From Hyphomicrobiales bacterium (GTDB taxonomy: Bacteria > Pseudomonadota > Alphaproteobacteria > Rhizobiales > Rhizobiaceae): a DNA stretch of 32,446 nt. The stretch spans positions 1 to 32,446 of the forward strand of contig UCIV01000067.1 of NCBI GenBank assembly GCA_900472575.1. The letters run 5' to 3'. This document shows, piece by piece, positions 16,375 to 23,580 of this stretch. A program made the translations under genes and the position numbers. Within the stretch, counting starts at the first letter, position 1. The number at the start of each line of letters is the position of its first letter. The notes under the pieces are model-generated. The model searched no databases and had not been told where the DNA came from. It saw only the letters and a list, made by a program, of their open reading frames with translations.

Positions 16375-16962
16375 GTGAACAAAAATCTCGAATACGGCAT
16401 GTGGTTGAACGAGCCAGCGGTTTGGAAGGCGTCTCCAAGCACCCTCACCATGACAACCGACAAGAATACGGACTTCTGGCGGAAAACGCATTATGGCTTC
16501 AACCGGGACAGCGGACATATGCTCGGCATCCCTGCGACCGGAGACTTTACGGCAAGAGTGCGGGTGCAAGGTGAATTCCGGTCGCTCTATGACCAGGCTG
16601 GGCTTATGTTGCGCATCGATGCAGATCGCTGGATCAAGACTGGCGTCGAATTCACGGATGGCGAACGCTTCCTCTCCACCGTGGTAACGAACGGTGCATC
16701 CGACTGGTCGGTGTCTCAGCCGTTCGACGATCTCGAAGATTTCACCATCCGGATCACTCTTAGGGAGGGTGCCGCAAGAATCCAGGCGAGTTCGGATGGC
16801 CGCACCTGGCCTCTGCTGCGGCTAGCGGCTTTTCCGAGCGGTGAGAAGTACATGGTGGGACCTATGGCCTGCACGCCGGAACGTGCTGGTCTGAAGGTGC
16901 AGTTCTCCGAATTCTCTTTGGGCGACGCAATCACCACAGATCTACACGACTTGTCGGCCTAG
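16375..16962 (+). CDS. DUF1349 domain protein
   Basis: A 195-aa soluble protein matching DUF1349, a concanavalin-like beta-sandwich. Typical elements are the phrase LYDQAGLMLRIDADRWIKTG, then VEFTDGERFLSTVVTNGASD, then RIQASSDGRTW, and the closing VGPMACTPERAGLKVQFSEF. Start is GTG 16375 with AAGGGGAT just upstream. Eukaryotic relatives are linked to carbohydrate metabolism regulation (yeast Ree1); bacterial role unclear, possibly carbohydrate binding. It is convergent with the next gene, 11 bases apart. Confidence 0.85.
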   Translation: MNKNLEYGMWLNEPAVWKASPSTLTMTTDKNTDFWRKTHYGFNRDSGHMLGIPATGDFTARVRVQGEFRSLYDQAGLMLRIDADRWIKTGVEFTDGERFLSTVVTNGASDWSVSQPFDDLEDFTIRITLREGAARIQASSDGRTWPLLRLAAFPSGEKYMVGPMACTPERAGLKVQFSEFSLGDAITTDLHDLSA

Positions 16963-16973
16963 CCTTTTTCCCG

Positions 16974-17291
16974 TCAGGCCTTATGAGACGTCGAGGCGAC
17001 GACATTGATAGCAGAGGACAAATAGCGGATGGCGAGCTCGTTGCCTCTTTCTTGCGCCAACGCCAGCGCCGCACGGCAATGTGCCTCCAAACCATCGTTC
17101 CCTTCGGCGACCTGAGGCGACGAAGCTGCCATGACAGCCTCTGTGTAAAAGGTGGGAACGCCGATATCGTCACGGAGGCAGCGACCGAACGACACCAGCG
17201 ACAAGGCTGACCCGTCGGGACGCAGGACACGGAAGCGACCACTCGAGGGCTCGCCTTTGACAATCGCCTGATGGACGTTGCCTGCTATCAT
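16974..17291 (-). CDS. Hypothetical protein, 105 aa
   Basis: Start MIAGNVHQAIVKGEPSSGRF at 17291 is chosen because the longer frame (from 17369) would overlap the divergent gene. No good ribosome site is visible. The protein has a short beta-rich start, then a C-terminal helical half (HCRAALALAQERGNELAIRY). No membrane segment or known domain recognised. Its stop faces the DUF1349 gene end. Coding is supported by composition only. Confidence 0.5.
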   Translation of the reverse strand: MIAGNVHQAIVKGEPSSGRFRVLRPDGSALSLVSFGRCLRDDIGVPTFYTEAVMAASSPQVAEGNDGLEAHCRAALALAQERGNELAIRYLSSAINVVASTSHKA

Positions 17292-17359
17292 CGCATATAC
17301 AGAAACGTCCCCTCGGATAACTGGGCGGGCATTCACGCTAGTCAAATAGGAGCAAGACC

Positions 17360-17950
17360 GTGTCATCATCGCTGCGAGGATGCGCGACTTTCGCCTGGCA
17401 GTCCGACTACGGCCAGTTCTACTTGGTCGACCGAGCTGAGGATGGGTTCACGCCACCAGGCGAGATCACTTCCGAGATGGAGACGCGCAGCCTATCCGTG
17501 ATGCCCAGTGGTTTGGTTGTCTACACCCAGTCCTGCCTTCAACAACATATCAGGATCGCAATCTATGACAGCGAACCGGAGCATCCGGTCACCGAGCCAA
17601 TGAGCGGCAATCTGTGGACACGCATAGAACAAACCCAAGCCTCGTTTCCATCGAAGTCATTCGCGATATCCAGCCCCTCGCTGCCCGATCCGTTGCCATG
17701 CGGCCCTATTTTCCTCGTGGACAGCGTTGACTGCATGATCCAGATCAACTGGATGGAATTTCACGGCAGCAGGGATGAGAGCGTCCCAGTCGATCCGGAC
17801 ATCATCGATATTGCAATCTGGCCAGCCGCTACGTCGCGTGACGAAGCGCTTCAAAAAGGAGGCGAAGAGCTGGCGCAGCCTTTTGAAGCAACTCTTGGCG
17901 ATGAGACCGTTGAGAGATCGTTTGCTCATTCCACCGATCCGGGACCGTGA
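17360..17950 (+). CDS. Hypothetical protein, 196 aa
   Basis: GTG 17360 follows AGGAG at a good distance. The first ~150 residues look like a compact beta protein: WQSDYGQFYLVDRAEDG, VMPSGLVVYTQSCLQQHIRI, and GPIFLVDSVDCMIQINWMEF. That layout vaguely recalls ComJ-type nuclease inhibitors, but I would not assign it. The last ~45 residues (from about 17820) have a different composition and may be read from unrelated DNA after a junction, because the next stretch is a chimera of gene tails. Divergent from the preceding small gene. Confidence 0.5.
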   Translation: MSSSLRGCATFAWQSDYGQFYLVDRAEDGFTPPGEITSEMETRSLSVMPSGLVVYTQSCLQQHIRIAIYDSEPEHPVTEPMSGNLWTRIEQTQASFPSKSFAISSPSLPDPLPCGPIFLVDSVDCMIQINWMEFHGSRDESVPVDPDIIDIAIWPAATSRDEALQKGGEELAQPFEATLGDETVERSFAHSTDPGP

Positions 17951-17995
17951 GGGCGATATAGTTGATGGCTAGCACGCCTCGGCGAACTGCTTTGT

Positions 17996-18139
17996 TCAGA
18001 CGCCGAAGGATGACAGGATCGGACATGGCCCGGTCCTTCCGGACGCGCACTCGCCCACGAGGCGCCTGAGTGCAACTCTGGCTTGATCCAGCTCAGCAAT
18101 CCGAGCTTGGAGCGCCTTCAGCCGAATTTTCGCCCAGGC
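17996..18139 (-). pseudogene. C-terminal remnant of a MerR family regulator
   Basis: On the minus strand the frame ending at 17996 reads KALQARIAELDQARVALRRL, then VGECASGRTGPCPILSSFG. This is the typical dimerisation helix and Cys-rich tail of MerR-type heavy-metal or redox regulators. The DNA-binding N-terminus is absent: at about 18140 the sequence switches to an acetolactate synthase read on the other strand. A truncated, non-functional remnant. Confidence 0.6.
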
Positions 18140-18142
18140 GGC

Positions 18143-19058
18143 GTGGACCTCTATCTGGGTACTGCCGCTCTTTCCGAGCGGGACTATGTCCACGAGGCCG
18201 TCGAACGGGCCGATCTCATCATCACGATCGGACACGACACGATCGAAAAGCCTCCCTTCATGATGAATGGCAACGGAGCGAAGGCCGTTCATGTCGGGTA
18301 CCAGCCGGCCACTGTCGAGCAGGTCTATTTTCCCTCAGGCCGAGGTGATCGGGGATCTCGGGCCCACCCTCAAGCTCCTGGCGGACCGGCTTGAGGGCAG
18401 GCTTCCAAACGCAAAAGCGCTGATCTATCTCAGGCAAGGGATCCTCGCGCGCATCGCCGACAGGGAGCTTGAAGCCCGCTTCACGCCGCAACGGATCGTC
18501 CGCGCCGTTATGCCGACCGACGGGATCCTTGCCCTGGACAATGGCATGTACAAAATCTGGTTCGCGCGCAACTACCGGACCCATGTCGCGAATACACTGC
18601 TTCTCGACAATGCCTTGGCGACGATGGGAGCCGGGCTCCCTTCAGCGATGATGGCTTCCATGCTTTACCCGACGCGGCGCGTCATGGCGGTCTGTGGGGA
18701 TGGCGGCTTCATGATGAACAGCCAGGAGCTTGAGACCGCCGTGCGTTTGCGGCTGAACCTCGTCATCCTCCTGATCAAGGACGATGCCTACGGTATGATC
18801 CGCTGGAAACAGGCGATCGATCGGTTCACCGATTTCGGGATGACGTTCGGAAACCCCGATTTCGTCAAATACGCCGAGGCTTAAGGCGTAAAGGGCACGC
18901 GTGTCGAGCACATCGAGGATCTGAAATCGACCCTGAACGGCGCGTTCGAGATGGGCGGCGTGCATCTCGTCGAAGTTCCAATCGACTATTCCGAGAACGA
19001 GCGCGTGCTGGTCAAAGAGTTGTCAGCGAGGCTGCCGGTCGTCGAGGCGGCTCAGTAA
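18143..19058 (+). pseudogene. Acetolactate synthase-like gene, 5'-truncated, frameshifted and stopped
   Basis: The sequence encodes the middle and C-terminal parts of a TPP-dependent acetolactate synthase large subunit (BudB/IlvB type). It begins near DLYLGTAALSERDYVHEAVE, includes ADLIITIGHDTIEKPPF, and has the TPP motif VCGDGGFMMNSQELETAV. An extra C in the CCC at 18332-18334 shifts the frame. TAA at 18882-18884 interrupts KYAEA-x-GVKGTRVEH, where a Tyr codon is expected. The final stop is at 19056-19058. The first ~200 residues are missing. Intact, it would condense two pyruvates; here it is dead. Confidence 0.85.
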
Positions 19059-19151
19059 TCCTACCGATCCCAATCGGTGACCACCCGAATTCACCCCATC
19101 ATGGCTCCCTGTAAGCTCACAGCCATCAACAACCGAAAGAAAGTTGCCAAG

Positions 19152-19640
19152 ATGAAAACTCTTCTGATCGCTCTCGCCGCCAGCGCGCTTATAACGGCCC
19201 CCTCGGTTGCCCAGGACACTGTGCAGCAGACCAGCATCGCAACCACGCTCGCGGTCGATATCGCTCAGGCGGCCGTCTCTGCATGCACCGCCGATGGTTA
19301 CAACGTGTCGGCCGCCGTGACCGACCGGTCGGGTGTCCTTCTTGCACTGGTGCGCTCCCAGAATGCAGGTCCGCATACCGTCAATGCGTCTACGCAGAAG
19401 GCCTTCACCTCGGCGTCGTCGCGCAATCCCACCAGCGCGATCGCCGAAAACGTTTCCAAGAACCCGGTTGCTGCCGGGATGGCGGATATCCCGGGCTTCC
19501 TCGTCCTGGCCGGTGGTGTTCCGATCAAGGCCGGCAAGGATACGATCGGTGCGATCGGCGTTGCAGGCGCACCGGGCGGCAATCTGGACGAGGCATGCGC
19601 AAACGAGGCGATCGAAAAGGTCAGCGCCCGCATCAACTAA
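19152..19640 (+). CDS. GlcG/HbpS family heme-binding-like protein, exported
   Basis: The 162-aa product has a signal peptide MKTLLIALAASALITAPSVA, cleaved before QD, and then the GlcG/HbpS fold (PF03928): AAVTDRSGVLLALVRSQNAG, TQKAFTSASSRNPTSAIAEN and GGVPIKAGKDTIGAIGVAGA. Relatives bind heme or cobalamin, or serve unknown periplasmic roles. The start at 19152 gives the signal peptide; an earlier GTG at 19077 would mask it. It follows the dead acetolactate synthase and precedes a strong hairpin. The downstream sensor kinase might be linked but this is speculation. Confidence 0.85.
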   Translation: MKTLLIALAASALITAPSVAQDTVQQTSIATTLAVDIAQAAVSACTADGYNVSAAVTDRSGVLLALVRSQNAGPHTVNASTQKAFTSASSRNPTSAIAENVSKNPVAAGMADIPGFLVLAGGVPIKAGKDTIGAIGVAGAPGGNLDEACANEAIEKVSARIN

Positions 19641-19647
19641 CCCCGCG

Positions 19648-19941
19648 ATGTCAGGGGGCGTCGAACGAAGTAGCCGACGCCCCTGGGCCGCTTTCTCGCA
19701 CGAGAGTTTTCCGTATGACTGGGTTCCCATAGTCTTTGCAACGTTCAAGGTTATCGCTTTGGGGGTGGCGATGTATTTCGCCGTCAAATGGCAGTACGAC
19801 CAGGGAGAGAAGGGGACGACGCGAGCGTTGCTGCAAACCGGCGGCAAGGTGATCGCGTTGTTTACGATCGCGCTAGCTGCCGTCGGGCTTTTCGCGTTCT
19901 CCTTGAGCCGAATGCTCGGGTTGGACCTGAACCTACCGTGA
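19648..19941 (+). CDS. Small two-TM membrane protein
   Basis: The 97-aa frame has two hydrophobic segments, WVPIVFATFKVIALGVAMYF and GKVIALFTIALAAVGLFAFS, separated by a charged loop (KWQYDQGEKGTTRALLQ). Start ATG 19648 lies inside a hairpin and lacks a ribosome site; a later GTG (about 19765) or ATG (19771) could start a shorter protein. Function unknown. Confidence 0.5.
   Translation: MSGGVERSSRRPWAAFSHESFPYDWVPIVFATFKVIALGVAMYFAVKWQYDQGEKGTTRALLQTGGKVIALFTIALAAVGLFAFSLSRMLGLDLNLP
19652..19685 (+). terminator. Strong hairpin after the GlcG-like gene
   Basis: Arms CAGGGGGCGTCG (19652-19663) and CGACGCCCCTG (19675-19685) pair over 11 bases with one bulged G and an 11-base loop. It begins 12 bases after the GlcG-like stop. 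A T-run is only weak (GCTTTC further on). Likely a terminator; it overlaps the proposed start of the small membrane protein. Confidence 0.55.
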
Positions 19942-20027
19942 CACCATTGCAGCCACCTACGGAGGCGTGGTCTCCTGCAGGTTAGGTGGTTATCTTCCAT
20001 ATTTGTGATCAAGAGGACGCATCGGCC

Positions 20028-20585
20028 GTGGCAAAGCAATTCGAGAGCATTGACGCTCGTCTCAAGGACTTTATCGGTCGGCAGCATATCTTCTTCACAG
20101 CCTCGGCGACCGGCCAATCCCGGGTGAATATTTCGCCGAGGGAGACGGGCTGTCTGCGGGTGGTTGATGCAAATACGGTGGTCTATCTGGATAGGACCGG
20201 GAGTGGAAACGAGACCGCCGCGCATTTGCGCGCGGATGGTCGGCTGACGATCATGTTCTGTGCGGTCGAAGGGCCACCGATGATCTTGCGCCTTTACGGT
20301 CGCGGGCGGGCCATCCGCCGCGACAGTCCCGAATACGAGAATATCCTGATCAGCCACTACAACGGTTCGGAACCCTCAGGAGCCCGGCAGGTCATTCTGC
20401 TGGACATCGACCTGGTTCAAACCTCCTGCGGCTTCGGCGTCCCTCTGTTCGACTACAAAGCCGAACGGCCAAGCCTCGACCAATGGACCGCTGCAAAAGG
20501 CCCGGATGGTATCGAGGTCTATCGTCGGGAAAAGAATACATACAGCATGGATGGCCTACCCACTGGAATGTTCGACGACGCCTAG
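20028..20585 (+). CDS. Pyridoxamine 5'-phosphate oxidase-fold (FMN split barrel) protein
   Basis: A 185-aa protein with the split-barrel fold that usually binds FMN or F420. Visible pattern: DFIGRQHIFFTASATGQ, SRVNISPRETGCLRVVD, VVYLDRTGSGNETAAHLRAD and LTIMFCAVEGPPMILRLYG, typical of the PPOX-class members of unknown reaction. The GTG at 20028 (VAKQFESIDARL) is the likely start, with AGAGGA 11 bases upstream; a GTG at 19986 is in frame but weaker. It stands alone between the membrane protein and the convergent regulator. Probably a flavin-dependent reductase or a stress protein. Confidence 0.8.
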   Translation: MAKQFESIDARLKDFIGRQHIFFTASATGQSRVNISPRETGCLRVVDANTVVYLDRTGSGNETAAHLRADGRLTIMFCAVEGPPMILRLYGRGRAIRRDSPEYENILISHYNGSEPSGARQVILLDIDLVQTSCGFGVPLFDYKAERPSLDQWTAAKGPDGIEVYRREKNTYSMDGLPTGMFDDA

Positions 20586-20653
20586 CCGAGCCGCGAACAT
20601 TTTCGAGCCAGCTGGCTCGTATTAAGTAATAATGGCAGTTGGCGTGCCTTGCA

Positions 20654-21235
20654 TTACCGATGCGCCATGACCCAGATGCGGGTTTGCTCCGCGACTGCCG
20701 GTGTTCCGAGTTTCGTTGCGATGCTCGCCCGATGACTGTCGACGGTCCGGACCGACACGTCGAGCGCGGCCGCGATGTCCTTGCTTCCAAATCCTTTGGA
20801 CACGAGCTCAATCACTTCCCGTTCCCGAGAGGTGAGATGCTTCAGCAACTGACTGTTCTCGTGGCAGATGAGAAGCTCGTCGAGCGCGGCCTCGCAAGTT
20901 GCAATCGTTTCCATCAAAAGATGCTCATCGACCGGCTTTGCAAGAAAGTCGACGACGCCGGCCTTGAATGCGCGACGGCATGCTTCCACGTCGCCGTGTC
21001 CCGTGATCATGATGGCCGGCCAGCGGATGCCGAGATCCTCAAGCTTCTTCAGAAGCTGCAGTCCGCTGATGGCAGGCATCCTGAGATCGAGGAGCATGAC
21101 TCCCGGTTTCGACTTTTCCACATGGGCGAGCAGGCGGGCGGCATCAGGGAAGGCCGTGACCTCTTTGCCGTAGGTGGCGAGCAGAAGCGTCATGGCCTCT
21201 CGTACCGCGAGGTCGTCGTCGACGAGGTAGATCAT
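20654..21235 (-). CDS. Response regulator, FixJ/NarL-like
   Basis: The 193-aa protein has a receiver domain (1-115) with acidic Asp6-Asp8 cluster, phospho-acceptor Asp50 (MLLDLRMP), Thr78 (MITGHGD) and Lys100 (FLAKPVDE). Its LuxR-type helix-turn-helix (about 130-190; LTSREREVIELVSKGFGSK and DVSVRTVDSHRASI) binds DNA. The ATG overlaps the kinase stop (ATGA), so it is the partner of the adjacent sensor. Its targets are not evident here. Confidence 0.93.
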   Translation of the reverse strand: MIYLVDDDLAVREAMTLLLATYGKEVTAFPDAARLLAHVEKSKPGVMLLDLRMPAISGLQLLKKLEDLGIRWPAIMITGHGDVEACRRAFKAGVVDFLAKPVDEHLLMETIATCEAALDELLICHENSQLLKHLTSREREVIELVSKGFGSKDIAAALDVSVRTVDSHRASIATKLGTPAVAEQTRIWVMAHR

Positions 21236-22743
21236 GCGGGCTCTCCCAGTGGCAGGCGGATGACGAAGGTGGCGCCGCCGTTATTATGTGCCTCGAGACT
21301 GCCATTCATGCGCTCGATCAGTCGCGACGATAGAGGCAGGCCAAGGCCCATCCCGTCAGGTTTTGTGGTGAAGAATGGTTCAAAAATCCGATGGAGCGAG
21401 CCGGTCTCGATGCCTGGCCCATTGTCCGCGACCTCAATGGCAACGCCGTCTCCTTCGCGCCGAGCTGTCAGTGTAATGAGAGGAGAGGGGCATCTGGCGA
21501 CCGCATCCGCAGCGTTGCGAACGAGGTTATGAATAACCTGCTGAAAGGAAACCACATCGATCGGCACGACGGGCAGATCGGGGAAAATGACCATATTGAG
21601 GCTGATGGCCCGTGCTTTGATGTCCGCTTCGACGAGGCGCATGGCCTCGGTGATCGCTTCATCGAGGGGGACCATTTTGATATCGGCCGGCGCGCCCGAG
21701 ATGTAGGCCCGCATGCGTCCGAGGATGTCCCCCGCGCGCTTGGCTTCGCGAATGTTGGCGTCGAGTGCCTTTTCGAGGATATCTTGGCGGCCGATGGCCA
21801 AGGCGCGTCTTGCCGCCTGGCTCTGACTGAGCATTGCTGTCACCGGCTGCGCTAGTTCATGGGCGATGCCGGAGGCCATCTCACCAAGAGCGTTGACGCG
21901 CCCTGCATGCGCGAGCATCGCTTCCTGCTTCAGTAGCGCTGCCCTTGCCTCGTGACGACGGCGTTCGGCCTGGGTTTCCCTATAGGACGCAACCAACCAG
22001 ATGACCGCTGCCCAGCCGATTATCAGCGGAACGGCCAACCGAAGCGGAACGAGTTCACCGGGGCCAAAATACCGGCTGATTTCCAACTGGAGCGGTTGGG
22101 TATGGCTCGTCATCGCGATCCTTGTCGTGGCGGCCAGGAGCGCACGCTCGGTGCCACCGTGTGCAGCGAGCGTCTCGTCGTTCAACGTCAGCGTCGTGGA
22201 ATAATCCCGGGATGCCCTCTCACCGTCCAGCAACGCATTGGCATCAATCCGCAGACGCAGGACCCGGCCGGGTTCGACAAGCTTGAAGATATCGTAGGCG
22301 TGCTCGCCGGGCAGGGCGCGGCTCGCGATATCGCCGACATTGAAGAGTTTTGGTAGTTCGGCGAGCGGGCGCCCGCTTTCCTCTGTGGCTCCGGCGGGCT
22401 TGCCATAACGGAAAATCCGCGCCGCACCGGCGTCGAGACGGAACGTGGCGATTTCGACGATACGGGGGTATCGGACCAAGATGTTTTCCGACAGGCCCTG
22501 AATGCTCGGCGACGGCTCTGCTGGCGACATCCGGACGATTGCGCCAAGCGCGCTCAGATGCGCATCGTGCTGCGCCAGTTTTTCGGCGAGAAGCGTTTCG
22601 GTGCTACCTGCTCTCTCAAAGAGCTCCTGCCGACCCGACCGATATTCGACCGCAGCGAGAACCAGAACCGACAGCGCACTGGCCGCGACCCATATTACGG
22701 TGGCCACAGCGAGATGGGGTTGTTCGTTCAAAAATCGTCGCAT
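21232..22743 (-). CDS. Membrane sensor histidine kinase
   Basis: A 503-aa kinase. Membrane segments at ~11-33 and ~235-254 bracket a ~200-residue periplasmic sensing domain of no clear family. The dimerisation helix has His295 (SGIAHELAQPV), N-box Asn410 (VIHNLVRNAADAV), and G-boxes VADNGPGIETG and GMGLGLPLSSRLIERM. No separate HAMP was recognised; the linker after TM2 looks helical (RETQAERRRHEARAAL). It precedes and overlaps the response regulator by four bases. The layout (two TM, HisKA, HATPase, FixJ-type partner) resembles DctB/DctS-type sensors. The signal is unknown. Confidence 0.93.
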   Translation of the reverse strand: MRRFLNEQPHLAVATVIWVAASALSVLVLAAVEYRSGRQELFERAGSTETLLAEKLAQHDAHLSALGAIVRMSPAEPSPSIQGLSENILVRYPRIVEIATFRLDAGAARIFRYGKPAGATEESGRPLAELPKLFNVGDIASRALPGEHAYDIFKLVEPGRVLRLRIDANALLDGERASRDYSTTLTLNDETLAAHGGTERALLAATTRIAMTSHTQPLQLEISRYFGPGELVPLRLAVPLIIGWAAVIWLVASYRETQAERRRHEARAALLKQEAMLAHAGRVNALGEMASGIAHELAQPVTAMLSQSQAARRALAIGRQDILEKALDANIREAKRAGDILGRMRAYISGAPADIKMVPLDEAITEAMRLVEADIKARAISLNMVIFPDLPVVPIDVVSFQQVIHNLVRNAADAVARCPSPLITLTARREGDGVAIEVADNGPGIETGSLHRIFEPFFTTKPDGMGLGLPLSSRLIERMNGSLEAHNNGGATFVIRLPLGEPA

Positions 22744-22817
22744 TAGACAGGATGCCGCGAGACATCCACTCCGTGGGTGAGTGATTGATAGTCAAATCAA
22801 TACTCATCGGGAGGAAA

Positions 22818-22854
22818 GCGGCAATCGGTAATCCTACCGGGACAGGATTGCCGC
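22818..22854 (-). terminator. Hairpin downstream of the dps-like gene
   Basis: Arms GCGGCAATC (22818-22826) and GATTGCCGC (22846-22854) pair perfectly, with an inner GGTA-ATCC-TACC that can also fold. It lies about 20 bases after the Dps stop on the minus strand and is followed by TTTCC. A probable terminator separating dps from the kinase gene. Confidence 0.6.
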
Positions 22855-22873
22855 ATCCCCGACGTTCAAACGA

Positions 22874-23374
22874 TCAACCGTTGGTGTCGCTCAGGGTCTC
22901 GAACAGGAACCAGACACGCTTCTCGGTCTCATCGATCCAGTTCTCGGGCAGGCTGGCGGTCGCGACGTCGTTATACTCGTCACAGACGTTATGCAGCGAG
23001 CGCATGCTTGCGATAAGGCTACCATTGTTGTCGCGCAGCTCGGCGAGCATTTCATGCGGATGGACGAAAACGGCGTCATTGTCGGCAATGCGTTGCTTGC
23101 GCGAGATGTCGCCGATAGAACGCAGCGTGCTGCCGCCGACCTTGCGGACGCGCTCGGCCAACGGGTCGGTCATTGCAAACAGTTCGTCGCCATGCTCGTC
23201 GAGCAGCAGATGGTAGTCACGGAAATGCGATCCGGACATGTGCCAGTGGAAGTTCTTGGTTTTGAGATAGAGCGGGAACACATCCGCCAACACGGCGGTT
23301 GCGCCGGCGGAGATGTCCTTCACCGCGTCGCTACTCAGTCCTGTAGGCGTTTTCAGCGCAGCAGCGCCACGCAA
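22874..23374 (-). CDS. dps: Dps-like DNA-protection ferritin, 5' end disturbed
   Basis: The 166-aa frame is a Dps-family mini-ferritin: YLKTKNFHWHMSGSHFRDYH with the ferroxidase His residues (FHWH near 43-45, His55), DEHGDELFAMTDPLAERVRK, and the C-terminal WIDETEKRVWFLFE. It would oxidise iron and protect DNA under stress. In frame the only start is TTG at 23374. A much better start, ATG 23391 with AAGGAATAGGACC upstream, is in another frame and reaches a stop after 12 codons (MDQSVNCVALLR). A one-base loss near codon 5 would explain this. So it is possibly a broken or poorly translated gene; TTG initiation or sequencing error are the alternatives. Confidence 0.75.
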   Translation of the reverse strand: MRGAAALKTPTGLSSDAVKDISAGATAVLADVFPLYLKTKNFHWHMSGSHFRDYHLLLDEHGDELFAMTDPLAERVRKVGGSTLRSIGDISRKQRIADNDAVFVHPHEMLAELRDNNGSLIASMRSLHNVCDEYNDVATASLPENWIDETEKRVWFLFETLSDTNG

Positions 23375-23503
23375 TTGACTGATTGGTCCATGGTCCTATT
23401 CCTTTTCCTTTTCTGGAAATGCATTGTCTATATCGCCCATGGCTGCGTCGGGGCAGTGCTTGCGCGGAGGCGGGGCGCGACCTGCCTAGTGGAGGTCGTC
23501 TAA

Positions 23504-23523
23504 GAGGGGCGCTGACGCCCCTC
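23504..23523 (-). terminator. Intrinsic terminator-like hairpin after the hydrolase
   Basis: Perfect 8-base stem: GAGGGGCG (23504-23511), loop CTGA, CGCCCCTC (23516-23523). It is about 58 bases after the hydrolase stop on the minus strand. The trailing T-run is short (CTCTTAG). Confidence 0.6.
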
Positions 23524-23580
23524 CCGTGTCTCCATTGGCCCAAGAGGGCTGCGGCATGGATCACCCACACCGGATCAGGT

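Noticed and set aside
19023..20357. 444-codon minus-strand frame
   Set aside because: It crosses three plus-strand genes, has shadow-like composition and no ribosome site.
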